Shown here piece by piece: positions 27,805 through 36,980 of a DNA stretch of 64,000 nt (positions are counted from its first letter, which is position 1; each line of letters starts with the position of its first letter). Source of the stretch: an uncultured Lachnospiraceae bacterium (GTDB lineage: Bacteria; Bacillota; Clostridia; Lachnospirales; Lachnospiraceae); the NCBI GenBank assembly GCA_910584845.1, contig CAJUDH010000008.1:86959-150958 (forward strand), in the 5' to 3' direction. The notes beneath the pieces are model-generated. The model saw only the letters and a list, made by a program, of their open reading frames with translations. It was not told the DNA's origin and made no database searches. A program made the translations under genes and the position numbers.

Positions 27805-29346
27805 ATGAAAGCAAAGAAACTGAAAACAAAGCTTGCACGTCTGCTGATGGTAACGACGATTGTAACCTCTACAGGTTTTTCTTCGTTGGCCCAGGTAATA
27901 AGCGCAGGTGACGTATTTGGGGAGAAGGGGGAAGGATACCGGTTAATTACCCTTCATGCGGATGAAAGCAGCGAGTTTGGAAATCCGTTAAAGTTTGAAG
28001 CAGTGGCCGTAGGGACATCTTCCAATGCGACAAGTTCCGACGCAACAGCGACGCCGTCGGATTCGAGTCCCAGCGGCAGGCTGGTGGCGGTAGGTAAAAG
28101 CGGAAAGGTGACGACTTTTGCCGTTGGGGGCGAAGAGGACCCGGATTTTGAGAATGGTATGGTTGGCAGCCTGGAGAAGAATGTTTTGGACGAAGCGGTC
28201 CAGGAAGCACAATTGCGTTCCCTTTTAACCCAGGGGGAAGATACTACCAAGTATATTTGGTTGACGCAAGAGGGCAACCTGGATACGGAAATTCAATGGG
28301 AAAGTGGGTATTTTGATTTGCCGGCTTCGGAGACCCATCTGTATGCGGCTACCGTCGTCACCATGACAAGCCCGGTTTTGGAGGATAAGCAGATTTCTGC
28401 GGTGGGGCTTCCGCAGGGTGCAAAACTGGTTGTGGAAGCGGTTGCGGACAGTGCGAAAAAAACGGCAGACGATTTGGGCCAGGTCCTGTCAAAGGAGGGG
28501 TATCAAGGCCTTGACGAAAGTTCCATATTCCAATTGGAAATTAACCTAGGCGGAAAGCAGCCGGCAGCCGGAAAGCCTGTTACGGTTCAAGTAGAGCTGC
28601 CGGATGTTTTGGCGGCGGCAAAAAACGGCGGAAAAGAAATTGTGGTAATCCATTTCCATGGCAACGAAGCGGGCAGCCTGATTGAGGTAAAAGAGGTAGA
28701 GGGCGAAGAGGGGCTTATCCAGTTTGACGTGGATAAATTCAGCATTTTTGTTTTGGCGGCAGTGGATGGGCAGGACGGCCCGGATACCCCGGACAACCCC
28801 GACGACCCAGATAACCCGGACAACCCGGATAACCCGGATAACCCCAGGCCCGTCAGGCCCGGCGGCGGAAGCGGCAGTGGCGGAAGCAGCAGTGGCGGAG
28901 GCCGCTCCTACTCAAACCCCAATGCAGATACTATGGCCGGGGCTTGGCAGAAAGATAGCCGTGGCTGGAGGTTTTTACAGGCCCAAGGTTCCTATGCCGC
29001 AAACTCTTGGGGGCGTATTAACGGTAGCTGGTATTACTTTGGCGCCGATACATATGCCATGACAGGTTGGGTGTATGTGGACGGCCAATGGTATTACCTG
29101 AACCCGGAACAAGGGGATAACCAATGCAAGATGGTAGCCGGATGGATCTTTGACGAAACATATCAGAAATGGTTCTATACCAATGATTCTGGCGCCATGG
29201 CCAGCGGATGGCAGCAGGTGGATGGCAAGTGGTATTATTTGAACCCGGTTTCCGACGGTACAAAAGGCGCCATGGCTGCCAGCCAGTGGGTTGACGGCTA
29301 CTATGTAGGCGATGACGGCGTGTGGGTAGCGTCTATGTCCCAGTAA
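27805..29346 (+). CDS. Secreted surface protein with C-terminal cell-wall-binding repeats
   Basis: Start at ATG 27805 with AAGGAGA upstream. 513 residues: signal peptide (LLMVTTIVTSTGFSSLAQ), a Ser/Thr-rich segment, an unrecognised beta-rich region to about residue 325, a D-N-P repeat linker (PDNPDNPDNP), a Gly/Ser spacer, then choline-binding-type wall repeats (GWVYVDGQWYYL, GWQQVDGKWYYL). The repeats would tether it non-covalently to teichoic or other wall polymers. No enzymatic domain recognised. Single-gene unit with its own promoter and terminator. Confidence 0.85.
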   Translation: MKAKKLKTKLARLLMVTTIVTSTGFSSLAQVISAGDVFGEKGEGYRLITLHADESSEFGNPLKFEAVAVGTSSNATSSDATATPSDSSPSGRLVAVGKSGKVTTFAVGGEEDPDFENGMVGSLEKNVLDEAVQEAQLRSLLTQGEDTTKYIWLTQEGNLDTEIQWESGYFDLPASETHLYAATVVTMTSPVLEDKQISAVGLPQGAKLVVEAVADSAKKTADDLGQVLSKEGYQGLDESSIFQLEINLGGKQPAAGKPVTVQVELPDVLAAAKNGGKEIVVIHFHGNEAGSLIEVKEVEGEEGLIQFDVDKFSIFVLAAVDGQDGPDTPDNPDDPDNPDNPDNPDNPRPVRPGGGSGSGGSSSGGGRSYSNPNADTMAGAWQKDSRGWRFLQAQGSYAANSWGRINGSWYYFGADTYAMTGWVYVDGQWYYLNPEQGDNQCKMVAGWIFDETYQKWFYTNDSGAMASGWQQVDGKWYYLNPVSDGTKGAMAASQWVDGYYVGDDGVWVASMSQ

Positions 29347-29455
29347 TTTTTAGTATGAAAATTTCCCATTGCGGACAGAAAGATTTAGGGATGTTAGGTA
29401 TAGCGGATAAAAACGGATAGGGCGCCCTGGTTTTTTGATTTATGGCGGCGGCATT

Positions 29456-29515
29456 AAAAAAAGCAGTTTTGGAGGCTGATAGGCCAAGATATTATCCTCC
29501 AGGGCTGCTTTTTTT
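29456..29515. terminator. Bidirectional terminator
   Basis: AAAAAAAGCAG (29456-29466) pairs with CTGCTTTTTTT (29505-29515), with inner GGAGG/CCTCC. Serves the surface protein on the plus strand and possibly the XRE gene on the minus strand. Confidence 0.85.
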
Positions 29516-29712
29516 TGCGTAAAGGCTGAATCCTTACGGTATGCCTATGCCGGCTACGCAAAAACGCCTGCTTTTAGCATGATGCGTGTATCTGCCGGAA
29601 GGTAAGGAAAAACCGGCACAAGGCGCCGGCCCGCCAACTTAAGGCCGGGAAGAAGCGCCCGTTGGATAAGATGGCCATGATGAGGGCCTATAGAAGCACA
29701 TAAAGAAGGCTG

Positions 29713-30054
29713 TCAGGGGCGGCGTAACATTAATTCCAAAACATCGTCAAAAAGGCGTTTCATGCGTTTGAGATCGCCGTCGGAAAGCTGGAACAGGACA
29801 TTATAGATTTCGGATAAGATTTTGTTGCCGGCAGAAGCGGGGTTGTCAATATCCTGCAATAAATCAGCCATGGAGACGTCCAGGCCTTGGGATAGCCGAT
29901 ATAGGATTTCAACGGTAATATTTTTTTCCCCCCGTTCAATTTGACCGACGTAAGATGGGTGGAGCCCACATAACTCAGCTAATTTTTCTTGGCTTAACCC
30001 TTTTTGTTTTCGGTAAAAACGGACACGCGTCCCTAAAATAACGGATAAAGGCAT
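29713..30054 (-). CDS. XRE-family helix-turn-helix regulator
   Basis: Start at 30054, with GAAAGG upstream; extension to 30126 is not supported. 113 residues: a Cro/cI-type HTH in residues 6-60 (LGTRVRFYRKQKGLSQEKLAELCGL... split: GLSQEKLAELCGL, SYVGQIERGEKNIT) and a helical C-terminal tail that may dimerise. Target unknown; the perfect palindrome at 30308 and the repeated half-sites at 27681/27711 are candidates. Confidence 0.87.
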   Translation of the reverse strand: MPLSVILGTRVRFYRKQKGLSQEKLAELCGLHPSYVGQIERGEKNITVEILYRLSQGLDVSMADLLQDIDNPASAGNKILSEIYNVLFQLSDGDLKRMKRLFDDVLELMLRRP

Positions 30055-30504
30055 AGCATTCAACCTTTCAAAATACGGGATCACAGCTTGCCATAGTTCG
30101 CCAGTTATCAACAGAAGTGCTTTCATGTATTTGTGGGAACCTTAGAACTATGATTATTATTGTATCTTCACTGTGAACGATTAAACGGCAGATAACAAAA
30201 AGCTCAAATTCTTTGAAATCAGCTTCTCTTATGTCACTACAGCGGCCTGCCGCCGCAGGATTCATTTTCTATAATATAGACTATAAATATAAAAAAATAA
30301 TTCAACATACTATTAATAGTATTATATAAAACATACATACTAAAAATATAAAATTAAGAAATTTTTATGGAAAATAATGATATAGAAGCCAAAAAGCCGG
30401 AATTTGTGGTTGACGTTAAGGTTGCCGGCCGCCTTTGCCTCACGGATATTTACCGGCAGGTTAATATCGCCAAAATCAGAAATTTGTGTTATACTGCTAG
30501 AGCG
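30055..30504. other. AT-rich intergenic region before the cobalamin operon
   Basis: No credible gene. Contains a perfect 14-bp palindrome TACTATTAATAGTA at 30308-30321, other TATACT/ATAGT-like words near 30270-30350, and a -10-like TATACT at 30490-30495 with only a weak -35 (TCGCCA, 30467-30472). The palindrome is a possible operator for the XRE regulator. A 77-codon frame at 30367-30600 has no ribosome site and overlaps the structured RNA below. Confidence 0.45.
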
Positions 30505-30577
30505 TGCCGGAAAGCCTGCCCATATTCCGAAAGGGTATGCTGTAATGGGAGATGGGGCCTACAGGCGGCTTTCGGCA
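30505..30577 (+). ncRNA. Predicted three-way-junction leader RNA upstream of cbiK
   Basis: Long closing stem between 30505-30520 (TGCCGGAAAGCCTGCC) and 30564-30577 (GGCGGCTTTCGGCA) with two bulges; second stem 30521-30539 capped by a GAAA tetraloop; third stem CTGTA (30540-30544) / TACAG (30560-30564) enclosing a purine-rich loop. It begins about ten bases after a -10-like TATACT and lies in the 5' leader of the cobalamin genes. It lacks the conserved B12 box of cobalamin riboswitches. Whether it is a riboswitch or simple leader hairpin is unknown. Confidence 0.45.
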
Positions 30578-30649
30578 ATATCATGAAAATAAAACATTGA
30601 CATGAGGTTGAAAAGCTATAAAAAGATCTTAGAGGATAATGGGGAAAGC

Positions 30650-31456
30650 ATGGAAAATCAGGAGAAAAAAGCGGTTCTGGCCGTCAGCTTTGGGACCAGT
30701 TTTAAGGAAACCAGGGAGAAGGCCCTTGACGTTATTGAAAAGGATATCCGGGAAGCTTTTCCCGGATATGAGTTTTGCAGGGCCTATACCAGCCCGACAG
30801 TCCGGCGCATTTTGCAGCAGCGGGACGGGATCTGTGTGGACGACGTGGCCGGCGCCCTAGACAGGCTGTGGAAAGAAGGGTATCAAAAAGTGGTGGCCCA
30901 GGCCACCCATGTGATCCGTGGCTTTGAGTACAACAGGATGAAGGATACGCTGGAAGGATACCGGGGCCGGTTTGACCGGCTTTCCTATGGAGGGCCTCTT
31001 TTGGCAGGTGAAGAAGATTACCGTAAAGTGGTCCGGATCCTGGGGCGGGAGCTGGGGCCGTACCGCGGCCCGGGGACAGCCTTGGTATTTATGGGCCACG
31101 GGACCGGGCATGAGGCCAATGCTTCCTATGCAAAGCTGCAGCAGGCGTTTATGGAAGAAGGGTTTGAGGATTGCCTGGTGGGGACAGTGGAGGCTTCGCC
31201 TACGCTGGAAAATATGATGAAACAGGTGCGGTCGCGGCGTTCACGGAAAGTAGTATTAACCCCGTTTTTGGTAGTGGCCGGCGACCATGCCCACAAAGAT
31301 ATGGCCGGGGGCGGGGAAGGTTCCTGGAAATCCCGTTTCTTACGTAGCGGATATGAAGTGGAATGTGTGATGAGGGGGCTGGGGGAATATGCCGGCATCC
31401 GGCAAATCTATGTGGGCCATGGGAAGGAAGCGGAAAAGGAGGCAGAGAATGTGTGA
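30650..31456 (+). CDS. cbiK: Sirohydrochlorin cobaltochelatase
   Basis: Inserts Co2+ into sirohydrochlorin, first committed step of anaerobic cobalamin synthesis. Start at ATG 30650 (GGGGAAAG upstream); in-frame ATG 30602 is unsupported. 268 residues with the CbiK features AVSFGTSF at the N-terminus, metal-ligand histidines in QATHVIRGFEY and MGHGTGHEAN, and GDHAHKDMAG. No signal peptide. Overlaps cbiL by eight bases. Confidence 0.92.
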   Translation: MENQEKKAVLAVSFGTSFKETREKALDVIEKDIREAFPGYEFCRAYTSPTVRRILQQRDGICVDDVAGALDRLWKEGYQKVVAQATHVIRGFEYNRMKDTLEGYRGRFDRLSYGGPLLAGEEDYRKVVRILGRELGPYRGPGTALVFMGHGTGHEANASYAKLQQAFMEEGFEDCLVGTVEASPTLENMMKQVRSRRSRKVVLTPFLVVAGDHAHKDMAGGGEGSWKSRFLRSGYEVECVMRGLGEYAGIRQIYVGHGKEAEKEAENV

Positions 31457-32180
31457 AGGGAAGGCCGGGGAGGGGATCCTGTACGGGATTGGCGTAGGGC
31501 CGGGGGATCCGGAGCTTTTGACGCTGAAGGCAGTACGGACAATCCGGGCCTGCGACGTGATCATGGCCCCGGGGGAGGACTGCCGCTGCAGCATCGCTTA
31601 CCGCATCGCCGTGCAGGCCGTGCCGGAGCTGGCTAAAAAGGAATGCGCCGGGGCCAGGCTGCCGATGACCAGGGATCCCCAGGTGTTAAAAAGCTGCCAC
31701 AAAAAGGTGGCGGACGTGGTGGAAGGGTATTTGCGGCAGGGAAAGTCGGTCGGTTTTTTAAACCTGGGCGACGTAACCATCTATGCTTCTTATTTATATA
31801 TCCACCGTATGGTGAAGTCCCGGGGGTACCTGGCAGAGCTGGTCAACGGGGTGCCTTCTTTTTGCGCGGCGGCTGCCAGGCTGGGGACAGGGCTGGCGGA
31901 AAACGCCCAACAGCTCCATATCCTGGCCCAACCAGAGCAGATCCCGGAGGGCCTTAAACTTCCGGGGACAAAAGTGATTATGAAGATGGGGAAGAATATC
32001 GGGCAGGTAAAGGCCTGGCTGAAAGAAGCGGGATTGGAGGCGGCCATGGTGGAAAACTGCGGGATGGACGGGGAACGGGTGTGCCTATCGGTGGACGAGC
32101 TGGATGAAACGGCCGGATATTACTCTTTGCTAGTGGTAAAAGGGCCAAATCACGCGGGCCATAAAAGGCCGGAAGAATAA
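31449..32180 (+). CDS. cbiL: Precorrin-2/cobalt-factor II C20-methyltransferase
   Basis: SAM-dependent methylation at C20 of the corrin ring. Tetrapyrrole methylase signature GVGPGDPELLTLKAV at the N-terminus, FLNLGDVTIYAS, and a C-terminal EELG-like second half. 243 residues, family length. The start overlaps the cbiK stop, so translation is coupled. Confidence 0.92.
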   Translation: MCEGKAGEGILYGIGVGPGDPELLTLKAVRTIRACDVIMAPGEDCRCSIAYRIAVQAVPELAKKECAGARLPMTRDPQVLKSCHKKVADVVEGYLRQGKSVGFLNLGDVTIYASYLYIHRMVKSRGYLAELVNGVPSFCAAAARLGTGLAENAQQLHILAQPEQIPEGLKLPGTKVIMKMGKNIGQVKAWLKEAGLEAAMVENCGMDGERVCLSVDELDETAGYYSLLVVKGPNHAGHKRPEE

Positions 32181-32205
32181 CAGACGGGAAGGGGCGGACA
32201 AGCAG

Positions 32206-32946
32206 ATGAACCAAGTTTACGTGGTAGGTATGGGGCCGGGGGGCCCGGAACAGATGACCGGACAGGCCCGGCAGGTTTTGGAGGCCTGCGACCTTATTGT
32301 GGGATATACGGTTTATGTGGAGCTGCTAAAGGAAATCCTGCCGGATAAAACTTATCGGGAAACCCCGATGCGCAGGGAAGTGGAACGTTGCCGCATTGCT
32401 TTGGAAGAAGCCCAAAAAGGCAGGCGGGTGGCTATGGTGTGCAGCGGGGATGCCGGGGTGTACGGGATGGCCGGGCTGATGCTGGAGCTGGGGGAAGGGT
32501 ATCCGGGCTGCCAGGTGGAGGTGGTGCCCGGGGTGACGGCGGCTTTGTCCGGCGGGGCTTTGCTGGGGGCGCCTTTGGGGCATGACTTCGCAGTGGTCAG
32601 CTTAAGCGATTTGCTGACCCCCTGGGAAGTGATTGAGAAAAGGCTCCGCTTTGCGGCCATGGCAGACATGGCGATTTGCCTTTACAACCCTTCCAGCAAA
32701 AAGAGGGCCGGCTATTTAAAGAGGGCCTGCAACATTATAATGGAGGAAACCGGGGGGGAACGGGTATGCGGCCTGGCATATTCCATAGGGAGGGAAGGCC
32801 AGGGCGTGGAGGTGCTGACCTTGAAAGAACTGGGAGGCCGGCAGGTGGATATGTTCACCACTGTGTTTGTGGGAAATTCCCAAACCAGGGCAATGGGAGG
32901 GAAAATGGTGACGCCCCGGGGGTACCGGGGGGTTTCAGAAGCGTGA
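32206..32946 (+). CDS. cbiH: Precorrin-3B/cobalt-factor III C17-methyltransferase
   Basis: Ring-contracting methyltransferase of the anaerobic pathway. Motifs VVGMGPGGPEQMT, IVGYTVYVELL, VCSGDAGVYGMAG, VVPGVTAALSGGALLGAPLGHDF and CLYNPSSKKR are characteristic of CbiH/CobJ. 246 residues. No fused CbiG part, which is encoded separately at 38201. Confidence 0.94.
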   Translation: MNQVYVVGMGPGGPEQMTGQARQVLEACDLIVGYTVYVELLKEILPDKTYRETPMRREVERCRIALEEAQKGRRVAMVCSGDAGVYGMAGLMLELGEGYPGCQVEVVPGVTAALSGGALLGAPLGHDFAVVSLSDLLTPWEVIEKRLRFAAMADMAICLYNPSSKKRAGYLKRACNIIMEETGGERVCGLAYSIGREGQGVEVLTLKELGGRQVDMFTTVFVGNSQTRAMGGKMVTPRGYRGVSEA

Positions 32947-32973
32947 GGCGAAAGGGAACAAAGGAGGCAAGGG

Positions 32974-34101
32974 ATGGAACAATATTTTCGGCAGCAATTG
33001 GACTGCCTTTGCAAAAACGTGCGTCCTGCTGACCCGTCTGCCATGGAGGCCAGCCGCAGGCGTTGGGACGGGATCGCCAAGCCCATAGGGGGATTGGGGC
33101 TTCTGGAAGAGATGATTACTAAGATCGCCGGTATCCGGCGGTCCGAGGATGTTGCCCTGCGCCGGAAAGGGGTAGTCGTGTTTTGCGGGGATAACGGCGT
33201 GGTGGAGGAAGGGGTGGCCCAGGCAGACAGCACCGTAACTTTGGCGGTGGCGGAAAACTTTGCCAAAGGCGTGGCCAGCGTCAACCGGATGGCGGCGGTG
33301 GCCGGGGCGGACGTGCTGCCGGTGGATCTGGGGGTGGCCGGCGAAATCCGGGAACCAGGGGTCCTGGTCCACAAAATAGCCCGGGGCACCGCCAATTTCC
33401 ACAAAGGGCCGGCCATGGCCCTGGGGCAGGCGTTGGAAGGGATCCATGAAGGCATCCGTATTGCCGGGGAGAGGAAGGGGGCCGGCTATGACATCCTTGC
33501 CGTGGGCGAGATGGGGATTGGCAACACGACCACGGCCAGCGCCCTGGCCAGCGTCCTTTTGGGGCTGCCGGTGGAATCTGTGACCGGAAGGGGGGCAGGC
33601 CTTCCCCGTGAAGGGCTGGACCGGAAAATCCAAGTGATAAAAGAAGCCATTGCCCTGCACCGCCCGGATCCGGGCCGGCCCCTTGAGCTTTTGGCGTCCC
33701 TGGGGGGCTTTGACATCGCGGGCATGTGCGGGCTGATGCTGGGGGGCGCCATTTACCAGGTTCCGGTTGTGCTGGACGGGATGATTTCCCTGGCGGCAGC
33801 TTTGCTGGCTCAAAAGTTATGTCCGTTGGTGACGGACTATCTGTTGGCATCCCATAAGGGGAAAGAACCGGCCTGCGGCCCGGCCCTGGCCCGGTTAGAG
33901 CTGGAGCCTTTGATCCATGGCCGCCTGGCTTTGGGCGAGGGCACGGGCGCCGTGCTTTTATTCCCACTTTTGGATATGGCAGAAGCAGTATACCGGGGGA
34001 ACCATACGTTTGCGGACATCCGTATGGCCGCCTATGAAAAGTATGAAGAATACGAAGGCCCGGGGCCGGCCGCGGGATCCGGGGCCAATCCCTTGGGGTA
34101 A
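32974..34101 (+). CDS. cobT: Nicotinate-nucleotide-dimethylbenzimidazole phosphoribosyltransferase
   Basis: Activates the lower-ligand base to alpha-ribazole phosphate. 375 residues with the CobT blocks KPIGGLGLLE, FCGDNGVVEEGVA, GEMGIGNTTTASAL, GGFDIAGMCG and the catalytic-glutamate region LGEGTGAVL. A base-activation gene in the middle of ring-synthesis genes suggests the operon builds complete cobamides; the base used cannot be read from this sequence. Confidence 0.95.
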   Translation: MEQYFRQQLDCLCKNVRPADPSAMEASRRRWDGIAKPIGGLGLLEEMITKIAGIRRSEDVALRRKGVVVFCGDNGVVEEGVAQADSTVTLAVAENFAKGVASVNRMAAVAGADVLPVDLGVAGEIREPGVLVHKIARGTANFHKGPAMALGQALEGIHEGIRIAGERKGAGYDILAVGEMGIGNTTTASALASVLLGLPVESVTGRGAGLPREGLDRKIQVIKEAIALHRPDPGRPLELLASLGGFDIAGMCGLMLGGAIYQVPVVLDGMISLAAALLAQKLCPLVTDYLLASHKGKEPACGPALARLELEPLIHGRLALGEGTGAVLLFPLLDMAEAVYRGNHTFADIRMAAYEKYEEYEGPGPAAGSGANPLG

Positions 34102-34211
34102 AGGCGCGGCAAAGGCGTAGGCGGGCGGTTTGGCCCGCTGCTTGGGGGATAAAGGCATGAAAAGCCTTAAAGGCAGCCAGGACACCGAGAAAGAAGGGAG
34201 ATGGAAAGGCA

Positions 34212-34976
34212 GTGGGAAAAACGGTTTATTTCATAGGGGCGGGGCCGGGGGATCCGGAGCTTTTGACGGTGAAAGGGAAACGGCTGATCGGCCAGGCAGA
34301 TGTGATTTTATATACGGGTTCTTTGGTCAACCCCCAGATATTGGAGGGGGCAAAGCCTGAGGCAAAGGCCTATGACAGCGCCTCCATGACCTTGCGGCAG
34401 GTGGTGGATGTGATCCGGGACGGGGTGGAACAAGAAAAACAGGTGGTGCGGGTGCATACGGGGGACCCTTCTTTGTACGGGGCAGTCCGGGAACAGATGG
34501 CAGAACTGGACCGGCTGGGGTTAGCCTATGAAGTGGTTCCGGGAGTCAGCTCTTTTTTGGCGGCGGCAGCGTCCCTGAAGCGGGAATACACATTGCCGGG
34601 AGTAAGCCAGACCGTGATTTTGACCCGGATGGAAGGGCGGACCGGCGTGCCGGAGAAGGAAAGGGTCGAAGCGCTGGCGTCCCACCAGGCCACCATGGTG
34701 GTTTTTCTAAGCGTAGGCAAAATAGAGGAACTATGCGGCCGCCTGCAACTCGGCGGCTATCCGGAAGATACGCCGGCGGCGGTGGTCTATAAAGCGTCCT
34801 GGGAGGACGAGAAGATTGTCAAAGGCACGTTGGCGGATATTGCGGGGAAAGTAAAGGGAGCCGGCATTTGCCGGACGGCCCTGGTGGCGGTGGGGAGGTT
34901 TTTGGAAGGCAGTTTTTCCCTTTCCCGCCTATATGACGAGGCCTTTAGCCATGGCTACCGGAAGGCAGGGCAGTGA
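34212..34976 (+). CDS. cbiF: Precorrin-4/cobalt-precorrin-4 C11-methyltransferase
   Basis: SAM-dependent methylation at C11. GTG start at 34212. Signature VYFIGAGPGDPELLTVKG, VVRVHTGDPSLYGAV, VVPGVSSFLAAAA and TRMEGRTGVP. 254 residues. The stop TGA and the next ATG share one base, so cbiF and cbiP are coupled. Confidence 0.94.
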   Translation: MGKTVYFIGAGPGDPELLTVKGKRLIGQADVILYTGSLVNPQILEGAKPEAKAYDSASMTLRQVVDVIRDGVEQEKQVVRVHTGDPSLYGAVREQMAELDRLGLAYEVVPGVSSFLAAAASLKREYTLPGVSQTVILTRMEGRTGVPEKERVEALASHQATMVVFLSVGKIEELCGRLQLGGYPEDTPAAVVYKASWEDEKIVKGTLADIAGKVKGAGICRTALVAVGRFLEGSFSLSRLYDEAFSHGYRKAGQ

Positions 34977-36505
34977 TGGGGGCAAAGAAAATTATGGTTC
35001 AGGGGACGATGTCCCATTCCGGCAAAAGCTTCCTGGTGGCCGCTTTGTGCCGTATATTCCGCCAGGACGGCTATTCGCCCGCGCCTTTTAAATCCCAGAA
35101 TATGGCGTTAAATTCCTATGTTACCCAAGACGGCCTGGAAATCGGCCGGGCCCAGGCCATGCAGGCAGAAGCGGCCGGGGCTTGCCCTAGGGTGGATATG
35201 AACCCTATTTTGCTTAAGCCTACCAGCCATATGGGAAGCCAGGTTATCATAAACGGGCAGGTGGCAGGAAACTGGAAGGCCATGGAATATTACCGGCGGA
35301 AACCGGAACTGATACCGGTTATCCAGGCGGCTTTCGCCCGGCTGGAGAGGCAGCATGACGTGATTGTGCTGGAAGGCGCCGGAAGCCCGGCAGAAATTAA
35401 TTTGCGGGAACATGACATTGTCAATATGGGGATGGCCCAAATGGTCCAGGCACCAGTCTTGCTGGTGGGGGACATTGACCGTGGGGGTGTGTTCGCTTCC
35501 CTTTATGGGACCGTGGCTTTGCTGGAGCCAGAAGAGCGCGCTATGATCCGGGGGCTGGTTATCAATAAATTCCGGGGGGACCGGGCGCTTTTGGACCCGG
35601 GCCTAAAGATGATTGAGGACCGCCTGGGGATCCCGGTCCTGGGGGTAGTCCCCATGGGGGATATTGACTTGGACGACGAGGACAGCCTTTCCGGCCGGCT
35701 GGCCCCAAAAGGAAGGGGGGATACAGAAGGGGTGTTGGATATTGCTGTGGTACGCCTGCCGCACATTTCCAATTTTACGGATTTCCATGGATTGGAACGC
35801 AACCAAAACGTATGCCTGCGTTATGTGGACAGACCGGGGCAACTGGGCCGGCCGGATTTGGCCGTGTTGCCAGGGACCAAGAACACCATGGCGGATTTGG
35901 CCTGGATGCGGGAAAAAGGGCTGGAGCAGGCCCTAAAAGGGCTGGTGGAAGAGAAGGCTATGCCTTTAATCGGCATTTGCGGGGGCTATCAAATGTTAGG
36001 CCAATGGCTGCAAGACCCCTTTGGGGCGGAGGGGCCGCCAGGAAAAACCATGCAGGGTATGGGCCTTTTGCCTGCCAAGACGGTTTTTTCCCTTCATAAA
36101 ACACGGACCCAGATAACAGGGGAGCTGGCGGCAGAAAGCCGGATGTTTGCCAAGGGGGCAGGGGAGAAGGTTTCCGGCTATGAGATCCATATGGGTGAGA
36201 CAACGGCCCGGACAGGCGGCGGATCCAGGACGGCGGCAAAAACGGCCTTTGCCCTGGCGGACGGGCGGCCAGACGGCCTGGAGAGGGAAGACGGCCTGGT
36301 TTTCGGGACATACCTCCATGGGCTGTTTGACAATGAAAAGCTTACCCGGGGCCTTTTGGGGCGTTTGGCAGAACAAAAAGGGGTTAGCCTGAAAGGGGGG
36401 CAGGAGGAAGGCGCAGACGCATACCGGGAAAGGCAGTACGACCGGTTGGCAGATTTGGTGCGCCGCTCCCTGGACATGGAACGGGTTTACGCTATTTTGG
36501 AGTAG
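34976..36505 (+). CDS. cbiP: Cobyric acid synthase
   Basis: Glutamine-dependent amidation of adenosyl-cobyrinate a,c-diamide at four side chains. N-terminal dethiobiotin-synthetase-like ATPase domain (GTMSHSGKS, FKSQNMALNS, EGAGSPAEIN), C-terminal triad glutamine amidotransferase domain with nucleophile Cys in IGICGGYQMLG and the late catalytic His in TYLHGLFDN. 509 residues. Confidence 0.95.
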   Translation: MGAKKIMVQGTMSHSGKSFLVAALCRIFRQDGYSPAPFKSQNMALNSYVTQDGLEIGRAQAMQAEAAGACPRVDMNPILLKPTSHMGSQVIINGQVAGNWKAMEYYRRKPELIPVIQAAFARLERQHDVIVLEGAGSPAEINLREHDIVNMGMAQMVQAPVLLVGDIDRGGVFASLYGTVALLEPEERAMIRGLVINKFRGDRALLDPGLKMIEDRLGIPVLGVVPMGDIDLDDEDSLSGRLAPKGRGDTEGVLDIAVVRLPHISNFTDFHGLERNQNVCLRYVDRPGQLGRPDLAVLPGTKNTMADLAWMREKGLEQALKGLVEEKAMPLIGICGGYQMLGQWLQDPFGAEGPPGKTMQGMGLLPAKTVFSLHKTRTQITGELAAESRMFAKGAGEKVSGYEIHMGETTARTGGGSRTAAKTAFALADGRPDGLEREDGLVFGTYLHGLFDNEKLTRGLLGRLAEQKGVSLKGGQEEGADAYRERQYDRLADLVRRSLDMERVYAILE

Positions 36506-36640
36506 CCGGCCGGGCCATTGGCTTCTTCGAAGGGGGCACAGGGGCAAGGCATATGGTATAAGGGCAGGCAACCGTGGGCATACTTTTAAAGATTGTTGTA
36601 AGGAGTCCATTTTCCGGTTCAAAGAAAGGAGTGTGCCATT

Positions 36641-36871
36641 ATGCCAAAAAGTAAAAAGTCCAAGAAACCTTTTGATATAAATAACATGACCCCGGAAGAA
36701 CAGTTGAAGTTTGAAATTGCAGAGGAGCTGGGCCTTGGCCCCCGGATTTTGGAACATGGGTGGAAATGCCTGACTTCCAAGGAAAGCGGGAGGATCGGAG
36801 GCCTGATTACCAAAAGGAAACGCCAGATGCAGCAGGAAGCGGCGGGAAACCAGGAGAGCGGGCCCATGTAG
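36641..36871 (+). CDS. Small acid-soluble spore protein, alpha/beta type
   Basis: 76 residues behind AAAGGAG. Basic, disordered N-terminus; then KFEIAEELGL (GPR protease-type site) and the DNA-binding LTSKESGRIGGLITKRK, both hallmarks of alpha/beta SASPs that coat spore DNA. Its place between cbiP and cbiD, with 110-135-base gaps each side, is unexpected; it likely has its own sporulation (SigG) promoter. A GC-rich tail after residue 62 is unlike typical family members. Confidence 0.85.
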   Translation: MPKSKKSKKPFDINNMTPEEQLKFEIAEELGLGPRILEHGWKCLTSKESGRIGGLITKRKRQMQQEAAGNQESGPM

Positions 36872-36980
36872 GGGCAGCCATGGCCTATAGGAGTGCACCG
36901 GTTTGTCCGGGCTTCCTCCCTGGTCCAGCTTTTGGGCAAATATTTTCGGGAAGTAAAGGGCTGGCCGTTAAGGAGGCGTT

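Noticed and set aside
30367..30600. 77-codon frame upstream of cbiK
   Set aside because: No ribosome site, Cys-rich unlikely protein, and it overlaps the predicted structured RNA.
30360..30649. Cobalamin riboswitch before the cbi operon
   Set aside because: Looked for the conserved B12 box and the GCCACTG-type core; neither is present.
32935..33813. 292-codon minus-strand frame opposite cobT
   Set aside because: Antisense shadow of a well-supported gene in GC-rich DNA.
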